From: Aldrovandia affinis | Taxonomy: Eukaryota; Chordata; Actinopteri; Notacanthiformes; Halosauridae | Direction: 5' to 3' | DNA length: 64,000 nucleotides | Assembly: GCA_029706075.1 (NCBI GenBank) | Contig: JAINUG010000074.1 | Location: 166,001 to 230,000, forward strand | Part shown: positions 1-12,577 of the stretch, piece by piece | How positions within the stretch are numbered: the first letter of the stretch is position 1 | How the letters are laid out: each line of letters opens with the position of its first letter | The notes under the pieces: generated by a model | What the model saw: only the letters and a program-made list of their open reading frames with translations | Database searches by the model: none | What the model was told of the DNA's origin: nothing | Program-made: the position numbers and the translations under genes

Positions 1-77
1 GCTACTGTACATATAATTTCTATTTTTACACTGCAATTTTACCTCCCTTGGAGATTGCCTAGTCTGTCACGCAAGGG

Positions 78-220
78 CCTGTAATGAGCAGTGATCAGTG
101 TGTCTCATAGCAGGGCTCTGTATGAGCAGTGATCAGTGTCTCTCATAGCAGGGCTCTGTATGAGCAGTGATCAGTGTCTCTCACCGCAGAGCTCTGTAAT
201 AAAGTGTGACCAGTGTCTCT
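78..220. repeat. 38-bp minisatellite, about 3.5 copies
   Basis: Units starting at 85, 123 and 161 share TGAGCAGTGATCAGTGT then CTCTCATAGCAGGGCTCTGTA, with a degenerate last copy. The copies are nearly identical, so the array is recent or homogenised. Confidence 0.85.
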
Positions 221-522
221 CCAAACATTGTAATCTGTATTTTGTACTGAGGTAGAAAATACTTTGTGTTTGTGGGTACATTTCTGCTATGAGGAATGTA
301 TTTTCAATTTGCTCATTTTTCATTTTCTTCTGACAACGATAAATAAATTAAGAAAATAAAGCATCAAATAAGTAAAGAAAGGCTGCCATTACTTTAAAAT
401 GTGATGTGTTCTTTCAGCATGTTATGCTGTCATTATGGATCCACATAAAAGTACAAATTCTGTGCGACCCAGTATTGACCCTTGTGGACTAGCTATGTAG
501 TGTTTTGGTGGCACTGTGTGTG

Positions 523-549
523 TTTGAGCTAATACAAGAGAGCTAAGAG

Positions 550-585
<36 letters not shown>

Positions 586-700
586 TAGCTAACATCAGAG
601 AGCAGAGAGCTGTTTGCGTCTGCGTGTGTGTACGTGTGTGTGCGTGTGTGTGTGCGCGTGTGTGTTAGTTGATACAGGAGTGCTGAGTGCTGCGTCTGGA
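523..700. repeat. (TG)n runs alternating with a repeated spacer
   Basis: TG dinucleotide runs at about 551-586 and 624-666 alternate with three diverged copies of a spacer resembling TTAGCTAACATCAGAGAGC then AGAGAGCTG. A similar spacer plus TG run recurs at 5393-5475. Non-coding. Confidence 0.75.
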
Positions 701-769
701 GAATATCTTCCCTATCTGCTGAAGTAGGCTGCCTCACACCCATTTCTCATTCACGACACCATAATCTCA

Positions 770-990
770 TTACTGCAAAATTAACTCCACACACAAACTA
801 CTTATTTGCTTAGCAGATGCCCTCATCCAGGGTGACATATAAATATTGCCAGATATTTTACTGAGGCAATTCATTTTAAGTATGTTGCTTGTGGGTACAA
901 AAGCAACGTCCCAACTATCTCCCTGGGTGTAAGTCCATTTCCCTTGCCACTGTGCTACATTATTGCCCAGTGATCCAGTCAATCGGTTTA
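770..990 (-). mobile_element. Degenerate SINE with an L2-like 3' tail
   Basis: The segment 813-842 (TTGCTTAGCAGATGCCCTCA, then TCCAGGGTGACATA) matches on the minus strand the fish SINE/L2-type tail (GCTCTGGATAAGAGCGTCTG, then CTAAATG) seen intact at 27.84 kb. The remainder is too diverged to define the head. Confidence 0.35.
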
Positions 991-1472
991 TTCTGCATTT
1001 CTCTTTAAGGATAAATTAATATGTTAGATGTGCTCATTCCAATAGCGTAACTCGTGTATCGTGGTTGCTGATTAGCATATTTTAGCACAAAAATATTCCT
1101 CCTGGAGGGATATTGATTAGGCTGTACTTTCTTTCAACATGTTATCCAGAATTCTAGCCGATACCAAAAATGTAGTTTACTGGCAGTAGGGGACACGGTG
1201 AACGTACCAGGAAATGACTGGTTATGAACAGCAGTCATAAAGCAAAGCCAGGGAGGAAAGAGTGCTGTCACGCTACTATTCCCCATTCAATTACATTTCC
1301 CATTTGTGTCCCTCTTTATTAAACAGGATGGATTCCCTTTCAGGTAATTATATACGTTTAAAAAAATCAGGAAATCAGCAACATTTTTAAGTAGCCAGAA
1401 TCGCATTTACTTCAAGGTCATGTTCAGATAAATTCTCATCTGGAGTGTGCCTATATGCTGCTGGTCGAAACA

Positions 1473-1600
1473 TTTCTCTGTCTCTGTCTCTGTCTCTGTC
1501 TCTGTCTCTGTCTCTGTCTCTGTCTCTGTCTCTGTCTCTGTCTCTGTCTCTGTCTCTGTCTCTCTCTCACCCACACACACACACACACACCCCTCTCTCA
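1473..1600. repeat. (TCTCTG)n then (CA)n microsatellite
   Basis: About 15 hexamer units TCTCTG run from 1473 to 1566, followed by a CA run to about 1592. The open frames over it on both strands are repeat translations (poly Ser-Val and Glu-Thr) and are not genes. A CCACCC-rich tract follows at about 1760-1925. Confidence 0.9.
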
Positions 1601-2647
1601 GCAGATCTGAACTGACCCATTTAAGATTCATGTGGGTCAGACCACAGAACCGTAACAACAACGACAGACTGGGTTTCTGATTGAAACTGTGTATAATAAA
1701 ATACAGCATAGTAGGCTTGTCTCACTGTCCACTGCCATCAAACCCTCTCCCAGTGGCTCCCAATTGCACCACCCACACCCTTCACCTCACTATGCCACCT
1801 ACACCCACTGTTTCACTGAACTCTCCTACACCCTCAAACCCACAATATGCTCTACTCCCTCCACCTCATTTTACCCTCCTACACCCTCCACCCCACCCCA
1901 CTCCACTGCACCCTCCACCCCACCCCTGAGCCTTCAGGTCTCATTAAACGAGTAGATATCAGCAGGGTAGCAGAAAAATAAAAATGCACACACACGAAGT
2001 TTCAGACATTATTATTTGCTGCCACCTGCTGGCAGTATTTAGTATTAACTGTTTTTGACCCCTTCTGGTGATATTTAGTCATCATTATCCGGTGTCCCTG
2101 CTGTGGGATTTAGTAATCATTTTTTGCTTTGGAAGTCCCCTTTGCTATAGACACAGGCAGGCCTTTGAATAGGTTATATGTTGTAATCAAGGACTTTTCC
2201 CAACAGTGAGCATTCGATCCTGTGAGACGTGGTATTTATAATGCACTTATCAATCATGCTGCTGGCCACACAAATGAGCATACTGACATAGAAAGAGAGA
2301 GTAGAGGAGGGATGAGGGAAGGGGGGAGAGAGATGAGAGGGCCCGGCCAGAGGCGAGGGGAAGGAGGGGGAGCGGGTTGGGGGTAGGAGATGGGTGTGGA
2401 GGGGGAGGGTACGATGGAGGGACGGAAGCGAAGAAAGAGTCCCGTTCTGCATGTCAGTCCAGCTAACAGGATTACATGTTGACCCCGTGGCATCCCAAGT
2501 CACAGTGAGACGGGTGAGGACAGGACTCGGAGGATCGGGATAAGAAATCTGAGACACCTTTCACTGCAGTTAGTTAGTTTACGGTCTTCGACGCACTTCA
2601 CGTGCGAGTACTTCAGCAGTCAGCCTCTAATTACAGAACTCAGGAAA

Positions 2648-2812
2648 CAGACACGCGCTCAGGATTAGAAACAGGACCAACCAATCAGGACTCAGGATGG
2701 CAGACAAAGCCAGCCAATCAGGACGGAGAGCTTTATGTAACACCGGCCAATCGAGGCACAGGGTTGTAGATGACTCCAACTAATCAGGACTCCTGAGCCA
2801 TAGATCAAACCA
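2648..2812. repeat. 33-bp minisatellite carrying CCAAT boxes
   Basis: CCAATCAGGA or a close variant occurs at 2681, 2714, 2747 and 2780, exactly 33 bp apart; the sequence between them is more diverged. Each unit thus carries a CCAAT-box-like core. Confidence 0.6.
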
Positions 2813-4665
2813 GTGCTTCCCGCTCTAAATAAGACCGGGGAAAAAGTATGACTTTATTTTTGCATTTGAGAATTGTTGTGAGGGGTAACTGCAGAGAGAA
2901 ATGTAACACAGTTCTACCTAACACACAGTTCTACACGTACAACCTCAACAGAACACACCAGGCCTTGCAGAGACTACTTATGCAGGGGGTTTAAGAAGCT
3001 TCCTACTCTTCAGTCACAATGAATTTAGAAAGAGATCAATAAAGCACAATTTCGTGTGAAGTTCAGTGAACAGAGCGCAAGGTCCCAGGCGTAAATGAGT
3101 ACAAACGAAGATTCGCACAGACACCAGACGATCACGGTCCCGCACAGAGGCACAGCAACGCTCTCGTGGATTTGTAGCATCAGAGATTTCATCCTTCAAA
3201 ACGAAAGCTGCCACAGTGATAGCGTCATTCTTCTTCGCAGGCACACCATAGATCGAACGGTCAGTTACGTTCATTATGCAGCCGTGCCGAGCGAGCCCGG
3301 AGCCGCTCTATATTCATTAAGCTCACGGATCTCAGATCCATTCCAGCAGTGTCAGAGACGCAGCGTCACCCCTGCACGACAACCGCGCGGAGTGGAGCGC
3401 TCGTGTGTCTCTGTTATTGAGTGCATCCAGTCCCCTTAGATTGAGGCTGGCTAAGAGGACATGGAAACTGAAAGAGATTTTTGTCGGAGTACTGATTATG
3501 CAGAAGCTTGTCCATGCCATTTTGATTGCATGCGTTTCATCTTTATCAATTGCTGCTGCCAGACTCAAATTCAAGCCAATTCTGGCAAAGTGGCAGCTAG
3601 TTATTCGGGAGCATTCTCATGCCGTTGACCATTTCAGTATATAAAAGTAGTAATTAGCAAATTCATTCTCGAAACCTTTTCCATTTTTCATGTGGTTTCC
3701 CCCCCCCCCACCCCGCCAGGCCATAAACGCAACACAATACAATACAAAGGTCACTGTTTATTTACCCGCAGTCTGCCACAATGTGCATGCACAAATTAAA
3801 TCAACCCAGGTCCCCCTCATTCCATAAATATCCACACAGTCGCCAAGCAAGAAATAGCCCTGGGTCCCATGGCCTTTCTTTTTACCGCATTCGGTATTAA
3901 ATCAGAAAACAAGCTGACAGACCGCATCCCTTCCCAGCTAAGATACACCCGGACGAAGTGTTAACGCGACAAAAGCTGTCACCGCACTGACACATGGCCG
4001 AATCTTAGCCCGCGGAAAAATTGACAAAATAATCCTCATTCCCTTTCTGGTTAACGAGAACATAATATCCTCTCCTTTGAATGAGCCCGCATCCTCTCCT
4101 GTGAACCAGACACATTTTGTAATGTGGGGTGATAGATTCAGTCCAGCAAGTTTGTGTGGAATGATTGGTTCATTGAGGTGGAGCGATGTGCTGTGATTGT
4201 CTCCTGCACAGTCTGGTTGTATTGGAATGATTGGTTCAGTGCCGTTGGGTGGAGGTCAGTCGAGGGGGGCAATAATGTAATGTGGAACTCACATTTATTT
4301 AAGGCAATAATGAGGAAAACAATGGGAAAAAGTGTTACGACTTGTTAATTACGTAGTATTTTATTTTTATACTTATTTTATTAACAGGTAATAGATAGTG
4401 TGCGGAAAATGTGTAATAGCATTTCCACTTTGGTTGTTGGTCTAGCACTTTTATCAGGAGGCGGCCTACATTTTTGATCAATTATTAATTCTACAACCTG
4501 GCATTAATTTAAACAAATAAAAGTAGTAAAAGTATGCATAGCACTACACTTACAACTAAAACTTCCAATTCCAAAACACACCCAAACAGTTTCTGAAATG
4601 TGAGTTTATAACTCATTTACTGCTCACTAGTTAACTTAATTTAATTAACATGCATTAACCAACAG

Positions 4666-5069
4666 TAAAAAAATTAAAAAAACATTTTCAATTTGTTTCA
4701 GATATTTTCCTGTATTTCTCCCAATTTAGTGACCAATTATACCCTCTATTTATTTTGATTTGCCCTCCCCACAGGTCTCTACGAGGCAAGCTAATTCTCC
4801 GAGGGCAGCGAACTCTGCTTCCTTCGAGACGGAATTCACCCACCCACGTTCTGGAGTCACCCATACGCGCTTCCCGGTGAATTCGTGCTGGCTCACCCTC
4901 CCCCTTCCCCCTGGGGCGGACAGCCAAATGCCGCCGCCGATCAGGGCTCCCCACCAGGGCCGGACTGGTACAGTTGGGTTTCGAACCGCAACCGTGATAG
5001 GCAGCTCACACTCGTGAAGGACCAGCCAATACTGGCTAGCTTTAGCCTGCTACGCTATCGGGGGCCCTT
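4666..5069 (-). mobile_element. tRNA-derived SINE, minus orientation
   Basis: On the minus strand the head has an A-box-like TAGCGTAGCAGG and a B-box GCGGTTCGAAACCC. The body contains a GGCGGACAGCC-type segment (plus 4915-4925), and the tail reads CTAAATTGGGAGAAATAC before an A-rich end. Flanking copies of ACCAACAG (4658-4665 and 5070-5077) are the target-site duplication. Body and tail resemble the SINEs at 27.1, 53.3 and 59.9 kb, but the tRNA head differs. Confidence 0.75.
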
Positions 5070-5392
5070 ACCAACAGCTTTAATGGTACAGACAGGCCCT
5101 TAAAATAAAGTGTGACCCAATAGGTCTGTGTCTCCTACTTAGCCGGTGAAATGGAGCTATGCGTTTTAATTGGCTTAGCGCAATGGATCTGTGCACTATA
5201 ACGGGCTCCGTTTACTGGGGTTGTTTGCTGAGAATGGTCCAGTAAAAGCTAGGCTGTCTTTGGCCATGGACTTGATTCACTTGCAGCTGCTAAAGGGAAT
5301 AATCATTTCATCACTCAGCTCTTCATGCAGTAATTTGAACCTATTATTCTGGATGAATTGGGTGGGGACTGGGAAAGGGAACGTGTGTGCAT

Positions 5393-5475
5393 GTGTTTGC
5401 TGATATAGAAGAGTGAGCTGTGTGTGTGTGTGTGTGTGTGCGCGTACATGTGTGTGTGTGTGTGTGTGTGTGTGC
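5393..5475. repeat. (TG)n microsatellite
   Basis: Two TG runs (about 5418-5439 and 5450-5474) after a spacer like those at 523-700. Frames read through it are repeat artefacts. Confidence 0.85.
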
Positions 5476-6345
5476 AGATGCGCACATTAGCCGATGTAGT
5501 TTTTTTTTATTGTTTGTTTCATTGCAGGCTGTGTGTGTCCGTGGTGCTTCTGTGGAGTACGTGTACATCACTGCTGGGTCCCTGCGATTTTATTGAGTGT
5601 GTCTGCTTTAAAGCTGACCTTTAAAAACCAGAGTTTATTAAATAAAATAAATACTGTAAAGGGAGTATCAATCATGGCGCAAGAAAGAAGTGTTTACTTG
5701 TTTTGTCACTTCATGTTATTTTAAGTGACCACTATGCATTGGTGACACGGAGGGAAAAAAACACCCCTCTCAAAAAAGCACCAGCCGAGGTGTTGCGGGT
5801 CAATTCATTTCTCGTGCAATATATTGAGAAAAGCCATACTTCTCAACCTCTTCATCATGGCTCGTATGGTCAAATAGAGAGACGGGGGTTCTTCAGCTCT
5901 CAAAATCATCCTCCTCCAACATTCAATCCAGTCTCAGAATGCTTGCCTCAATTTGATGCTTTTCAGAAAATATGTACAATTTCGAAGCCGGTATCTGCCA
6001 TTGCCTAACCACTGACAACTGAACTATGGGGAATGGAGGGGACTGACACCAGCTGAAGCCTAAATGACAAAACCCTTGCAAGTTTCCTACAGTTTCATTT
6101 TTGCCCTTTTGATGAGAGAGCCTCTCCATCCTGATGAGTTTTGACCGGGCTAGCCGAGAGCCTCCTGTCTGGTTTCATCATCATTATGGTGTAAATGACT
6201 GCTGCACGCAAAGCATGCTGGGTAATTGAATATTGTCACAGACCTGTCTCCGAGTGACTTTGCACTGATGAAAGAGTCAAAGCCCCACCATAGGCAGAAC
6301 ATACAAACACTCCAGGCACTCACTGTCACAGACACACATGCTTAC

Positions 6346-6350
6346 GACTC

Positions 6351-6384
<34 letters not shown>

Positions 6385-6432
6385 GCGCACACAAGCATAC
6401 ATGCACGCACGCACGCACGCACACGCACACAA
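6346..6432. repeat. (CA)n / (CGCA)n microsatellite
   Basis: A CA run (about 6355-6382) followed by GCACGCACGCAC-type repeats to about 6430. Simple sequence, no gene. Confidence 0.85.
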
Positions 6433-6689
6433 TAAGCAAACAGGCATACATTAACCTTCCCAGAATAACAGGTTGAAATTATTGCATGAATAGAGGAGTG
6501 GTGAAGTGATTATTCCCTGCAGCAGCTGCGGGAGAACCTGACAAAATAAAATACAGCCCAGCTTTAGTGAGGTCATCGCAACACACAGCCCGACTGCAGT
6601 GATCGAATAACAACAGGTTGTATCATTGTATGGAGCCACTCACAACACAGCCCCGTCGAATCAATAACGAGGCATGACGCTACAGCTGT

Positions 6690-6762
6690 GCAGCTTTGGC
6701 AATATTTACAATATGTATTTCCTGCCAATAAAGCATCTTGAATTTGAATTTGAGAGAGACAC

Positions 6763-6793
<31 letters not shown>

Positions 6794-6865
6794 GAGAGAA
6801 TAATGCTTTGGAAATATTTACAAATGTATTTCCTGGCAAACAAAGCATCTTGAATTTGTATTTGT

Positions 6866-6910
<45 letters not shown>
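6690..6910 (+). mobile_element. Two LINE-tail copies each leading into (GA)n
   Basis: Two near-copies read CAATATTTACAA...TATTTCCTG then AATAAAGCATCTTGAATTTG (or ACAAAGCATC...), each followed by a GAGAGA run (6751-6799 and 6871-6908). This matches a fish LINE 3' end type with (TTGAAT)n and (GA)n tails that recurs at 26.7, 28.85, 29.02, 31.65 and 32.44 kb. Confidence 0.55.
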
Positions 6911-6912
<2 letters not shown>

Positions 6913-8890
6913 GAGAGAGTGAGTACTGTAAGGGTGTCAAGTGTCTCTTTCAGACTGTGCTGTACTTATTTACAGGAGTCAGGGTCACACGGGGAGGTCT
7001 GGGGTAGGTAGGGAGGGGGTGGACTGTGCGAGAGATACACAACCGAGAATGTGAAGTGAGCGGCGAGCAAGCGTAAAACTTCTTATGATAGTTCATTCTA
7101 AAAAGTTAATGCATGCACTGTACATATCCCTGAAAATATTGTATATATACAGTACCCCCACAAAAATCTGCATGATGGCATTTTCAAAATGTCCCAAATC
7201 CCTTTGCACATCATGATCACCTCCTGTCTGTGGAACACTGCAGAACTCACTGACTTCCAAAGGTGTGCAATTACTATTGAGTGGAGCAGCACGTTCATTC
7301 ACCTCTGCATCCTCAAACGGGTATAAAGTCCCACAGTTCCAGGGTTTACTGTATATTCAACTCCACCAAAAAGCAATGGGACACATTTTGCATCTTGTTT
7401 TTTTGTTGTTGTTTTTTTCTCTCCAAATTATATTAAATGATTCTTCGTGTATGAATGTACGATGTTGAGACTCAGTCCTATGCATGTGCCAACATTTCTG
7501 CAGTAGCCTAAATGGATGAGCTTAGATAAATCAGCTGTAGTCCACTACAAGTAGACTCGATAAACATATAGTCAGATTACTCTATTCAGAGAGGAGTAGA
7601 CACAGAATGCCCATCAGCTTCAAAACAGTTTTAAAGACTGCTCTTCTCCAAATCAGCTGGCTCAGTGCAGTCTCTTAGTTTGTTCTAAAACCTCAGTGGA
7701 CCCCCCCCTCGCCCCCCTTTCTCTCATTCCCACCTGCGCTTTTCATGGTCCCTATTATTCCCATTATCCATGTTTCCTCTCTGCACTCTGGTGCCCAGAT
7801 GACTCACTGTTGCCTGTCAACCAGCCCCCGTTTGGAAATCATCACCAGCCAAAAGGGCTGGCAAATCTGATGTACAGTGCGAGTCAAACTAAACCCCGAT
7901 TGGCTAGCAGAGAAATACACCGAATGCCAATTGGTTGACTGAATTTACAGTACAGCGTCGGGCTAATTATGCCAGTTGGCAGAAAATATGTTAATAGACT
8001 TGCTGGACGTAAATTAAAGCACAAAACGGCAGCTGTTTGTTGAAAAAAATAATCAGCCATCTATGTTCCCTCAGACAATCTCTGCGATATAGAATAATGC
8101 CCAGTGCATTGCTACCCCCCGTGTTTACGGATGTTTATATTCTACGTGAACCTCTATGCCAAAGTCAAACTTAAAATACCACACGTCTCATTAAAAGTAG
8201 CATTGCGCGATACTGTTGAATGCCGGCGAAGTATAGCAGTAGCTAATGCATAAATTAGTTTAATCCTTTAAAGTCCCCCAGACACTACGCCCGATAAATT
8301 CGGATATATTGCATGACTACATCCCAAACTTGGACCTCTGAAATCTCACACCGCACGGCAGCTCGAGCCGTCTCTATTTACAGCTGTGGATGACCCGTCC
8401 TATTTCAAACTGTACGCAAATAGACTCAACTTCCACTTTTAATGTAATCCATTAATTATTTACCCGAAGCGAGAGGGAACGGCCCGCGCCCACAGGCGGG
8501 TGACACGCTTTATTGACCGATGATCCTGAATGTTGAAGTATTTGCCCAGTTTACCGAAGAACGAATTCCTCTGCCACCAAGTGCGTCAGCCATCACCGCA
8601 GACGCATAATTTAAAAAAACGTTCCAACTTCTGTCATCGCTGACAAGGTATCCACGTGTATGCAGGTCCATGCTTGCGGATTGTTTGAATTTACCTCCCA
8701 TGGGACCCGTGACATAGCCGAATATATAGCGAATAAAAGTAAGACATTGCGTTGCCTCAATCTTTGACCGAACTTGCATTAAAAGAAAACAGTAGCTACA
8801 TTTGAAACAGGAAATACACCGATACCGTACGGGTACGTGTATCCAGACGTATTCCCCTTCAAATCCGCCGCTGCGAGGAAAGAAGAAGCC
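6911..8890. other. No gene or repeat recognised
   Basis: Unique-looking non-coding DNA with stop codons in all frames. If the exon at 8898-8979 is real, this is its first intron. I see no second exon with a convincing acceptor and family match. Confidence 0.4.
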
Positions 8891-8897
8891 TTCTTAC

Positions 8898-8979
8898 CAG
8901 ATCGGCACTTGATGATTTCACCAAATTCATCTTCGACAACCTCATCTCGTTGATCTTCGGGGTGTCCGGCTTCAGCCAT
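8898..8979 (-). CDS. First coding exon of an unidentified gene (27 residues)
   Basis: ATG at 8979-8977 in good context (G at -3, G at +4), with an in-frame TGA three codons upstream (8988-8986). The frame encodes MAEAGHPEDQRDEVVEDEFG followed by EIIKCRS, then a strong donor GTAAGA (8897 down), leaving phase 1. The peptide is acidic and not repetitive. I do not recognise the family, and no downstream exon is obvious between 8896 and 1, so the rest may lie left of the window. Support comes from the start context, the donor and the adjacent CpG island. It could still be a chance open frame. Confidence 0.5.
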
Positions 8980-8984
8980 AACTT

Positions 8985-9660
8985 TTCACTTGAGTTGATT
9001 GAAGACGTATCCTAAGTGGAACTGGTCAAACTATTCGGGCAATTTCCAGTGAGAAGAAGTGCAGAGGCAGTACACCGAAGTACTCTCGAGCCTGGCTCAA
9101 TGCGTTAGTGACAGGCGCCTAGAGGAGCACGATAATTGTCAGAGGCCGGGGTCTAACGGGGAAATACACTGTCAGAGTGTCAAGAAGAGGAGCAACAGGT
9201 GGCGAGCCATACTGGGCTCAAAATAGCGCTCGAGCCTCGGCAAGAACGCAAGAGCGGCGGACGCCGTCGTTAAACCCGACACCAAGCACAACAGCCATTT
9301 CCGTATACTGACTACTAAAAATATTATAGTGAACAAGGCTCGCTGTGCTGTTTGTTTCCTAGATGAGGGAGCGAGCGAGCGCGATGCAAGCCGAGAAGTC
9401 GCGGCTGACGGCGAGTCGCTGTTTGTGAAGAGAGAGGATGCGCCTCGTTTGAAACGAATTAATGCATCTCGTCCTTAAAATGCAACCTGTGGTCGCACCA
9501 GCCGTTCAAATGAAAGTAGAATTCCAACTACGAGAGAAACGCTTCCACTCTCATCTCTCGTCGCAATCTGACCGGCTCCAATTCTGGGCGATGAAACAGT
9601 GACGCGACTGGGAGACGGCGGCTCTCTGTCATCCCAAGGGTCATGCAGCTGGCTCCGAGA
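8985..9660 (-). promoter_or_regulatory. CpG island upstream of the exon at 8.9 kb
   Basis: This stretch is dense in CpG (for example GAGCGGCGGACGCCGTCG near 9251 and GAGCGAGCGAGCGCGATG near 9367) between AT-rich flanks. It is placed as expected for the 5' end of the minus-strand gene whose first coding exon is 8898-8979. It may be bidirectional, but no plus-strand exon is evident. Confidence 0.5.
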
Positions 9661-9752
9661 CTCAGGTGTAAGCATGTGAAATAGTGTAACGCGAACTCTG
9701 TATAAAAAAACTGCCTGGCAACTAATGCATTGGAAATGATGGCCTATACGTT

Positions 9753-9753
9753 A

Positions 9754-9796
<43 letters not shown>

Positions 9797-9806
9797 AATA
9801 ATAATA
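9753..9806. repeat. (TTA)n / (TAA)n microsatellite
   Basis: About 13 TTA units followed by inverted AATAAT units, making a short AT-rich hairpin-prone tract. Confidence 0.9.
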
Positions 9807-9809
9807 CTC

Positions 9810-11913
9810 TTGTTAATAATACATTTGTTTCCTGTTTTAAAATAATATGCAATCACATATTACCAAGATCAAACCGAAATTCAATAGGTTTAAAAAAAAC
9901 TTTTACTCTTACTGTGAATAAAAAGGGTAGCGTTTCACCTGTCTGTGCCATGACACCACGCTCTTAACCCCATCACCTGCTGCACAGCAGGCTGTTTTCC
10001 CCACTAGGGGGGTCAGTTTCAGCAAATAGTGAAACTCGTAAAAAAGCTATTCAAAGAGTACAGCGCATATCTAAACGTTGAGCAGCAGAACTCATTCGGT
10101 CACGAAGTCGTAGATAAATACCACATTTTGCAAATATATGTGGCCACCAGGGGGCGCGTGCGAGCCTCACTGTTAATTTAGTTGACTACGCCACTCCCAC
10201 TATCAGGGGTGGGAGAACCCTATTAAGTATTTCAAGGAAAAAGACCCGCACAGAAAGTTTCCAATTGAATGAAACAGATGGAAGCTGATGTATAGGAAAG
10301 TATAAAATACTTTTATTCTGAATTCTCTTTTCTTTTAAATCGAGCCAAACATAGTTAAAATGGCTCACATGCCAAATAGACAAATACATGATAGACACAG
10401 TAATACAGTTAAAAATAGATACACCAAGATAGAGAGAACATTCACTACCACCAGGGCTAACTTCCCTTAACGATAGCAGCGTCAGACTACAGAGGACATG
10501 TTCAGGCGCTAACATGAATCTCGATAGTGAGGGAGATTGGTTGCTATAGCACACTTATTGGATTTCTTCACCGTACCCAAACACAATATTGCACTACACC
10601 CAGGAGTAAGAATAAATACATGCTTTACCAATAAATATGGAAGCCACACACCATCATAAGTGCTTCACTGTAGTCAAGTAGTGGAAGATCACACATTAGA
10701 ATACACAAAAGCCAAATCTCCCCTAATGATATTGCACGCTGCCCAAATACTAGCTAAATAGGGCTAAAGTTTAATTAATTACAGTGGTGGTAGCGACTGA
10801 AGGTGTATCAAGTAGTATACAAAGTAAAATCGAATAACATAAAAGTGCCTCTTTCTCTCTCTCGCTGGAGCACCCACTCCCCTATTGCACTTTCCCCAAT
10901 TTATTAACTACTTAAAACACAGCTCTTAACACACACCAGCAAGGTCAACGGTAGGGCACAGTTGTAACCGTTGCTCGAATGGACTATAAATATATAACAG
11001 TGACTGAGCTGCACTAGAGAAAGCTCCTACAATGGGACAAGACAACAACCAATTTCATGTCAGCAGTGAAATGAAATGAGTTAACATAATAAAGAAGCAT
11101 TCCAACAAATATATACCCAGAAAATATAAAACAAGAAATAAACTAAAAACAAACATGGATAATAGGCAACTATACCGAAACAAGGCCTTACTTAGCTAAA
11201 AGGCGATGCTACCCCACCTTTCCCCACCTTAGCCAGGCCCTGTCTAGCAGCACGCAATGTATAAGAAAATGAATGAATGTTGCGCCTTAGAAGCAATGCA
11301 CTGCTATTAGATTTAACCATACGGAATAGACCTACTTTTAAAACGCTGGTGGCTGGGACACGCTGAATGGAAACACTGGTCCCCAAAGCACTCAAACCAT
11401 GCCTGTTGGAAATGAAACCAGGAATATGTTTAACAAGCTAGGTCAATTATATAGACAGCAACTATAATAACATGGTGGCGATGCGTATGTTCGGATTCAC
11501 TGGGCCAATTGAGGATGGTGTCTTCGTACACAATAAAAGGAGATTCCCCCATGGAGTAAACAACTGTTTCCAAACACATACAAAAAACTGGTTGAATATC
11601 AAAAGGGTCTACGTGTTACCAAGTTTAACGCTAACCGTAAAAGCGCAAAATACATTCGAAACATACCGCGGTCTGATTCCATGCACTAGATTGGCATCAA
11701 TTCCCTGGTGTCAACAAGGCCCCGTGCCATTATATGCATACTGGGAGATACACCCTACTCATTAGTGTTGCCTCTGGGTCCTAGGCGCTACCTGTTACAT
11801 ATAGTCCATCAGATTTTTAAGATCAATGAACATGGAATGTTTTTCCCTTTTCCCCACACAGGCTCAGGTGAACATTGTGTTTTTCGAAGGTGACAGCGGT
11901 AAATCCATGAAGT
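9810..11913. other. No gene recognised
   Basis: AT-rich DNA. The open frames (for example 10186-10554 minus and 11472-11765 plus) have no recognisable domain or splice context, and most begin at non-ATG codons. Confidence 0.4.
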
Positions 11914-11921
11914 AGCTAGAG

Positions 11922-12125
11922 CAGGGGTGTCCAATCATATCCGAGACGGGCCGGTGTGGGTGCAGGCTTTTGTTCTAGCCCTGCACTAAAACACCTGATT
12001 CAACTAATTCACCAATCATGGTCTACAATCAAGACCTTGATTAGTTTAATCAGTTGTTTAGTGCTGGGCTAGAACAAAAGCCTGCACCCACACTAGCCCT
12101 TCTCGGATAAGATTGGACACCCCTG
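11922..12125. mobile_element. hAT-type MITE with 8-bp target duplication
   Basis: Inverted termini CAGGGGTGTCCAATC (11922) and GATTGGACACCCCTG (ending 12125) flank a 204-bp element that is palindromic over most of its length. The flanks carry a perfect 8-bp duplication AGCTAGAG (11914-11921 and 12126-12133), the hallmark of hAT elements. It has no coding capacity and is a non-autonomous copy. Confidence 0.92.
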
Positions 12126-12354
12126 AGCTAGAGGCTGTGCAATAATCTCACACTAGCTCTCCCAGCCCCGTCAGCGCATACAAATAAAGCGCCTACGAAA
12201 CTCACCCCAGATGTTTTACTCAGGGTTAAGTTGGAAGGTTTCTGCATCAATCGGAGGAGAGCGCTTATCAGTTCAAAAATAAATACAAACCTATAAAGTA
12301 ATTGGTAATGTATTTTAATGGCATCTATTTTGATGGAATCTATCAAAATGTCTC

Positions 12355-12577
12355 CTTAATCCGGACTCTGGAGAGGAACTCCTGGAGAGCCATGGGGTAT
12401 GCTGGTTTTTGTTTTCACCTTAAATGGAGACCCAAACAACAAACACAAGGTGAGGTGAGTGAACTGTGTAATTGACACATTTAATTGACACATTTAATCA
12501 ATTAAGTGCCGAGTAGGGTAATAATGAAAACCAGCATACCCTGCGGCTCTCCAGGGCCAGGATTTGCCACCACCTGC
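12355..12577. mobile_element. Second fold-back MITE, probably hAT-related
   Basis: The left part reads CTCCTGGAGAGCC...GGTATGCTGGTTTT and the right part AAAACCAGCATACC...GGCTCTCCAGGGCCAGGA, forming long imperfect inverted repeats around an AT-rich centre. No clean target duplication was found, so superfamily and exact ends are uncertain. Confidence 0.55.

Noticed and set aside
8510..8779. 89-codon minus-strand frame downstream of the 8.9-kb exon
   Set aside because: Wrong frame and no acceptor linking it to the exon; no domain. It lies in the presumed intron.
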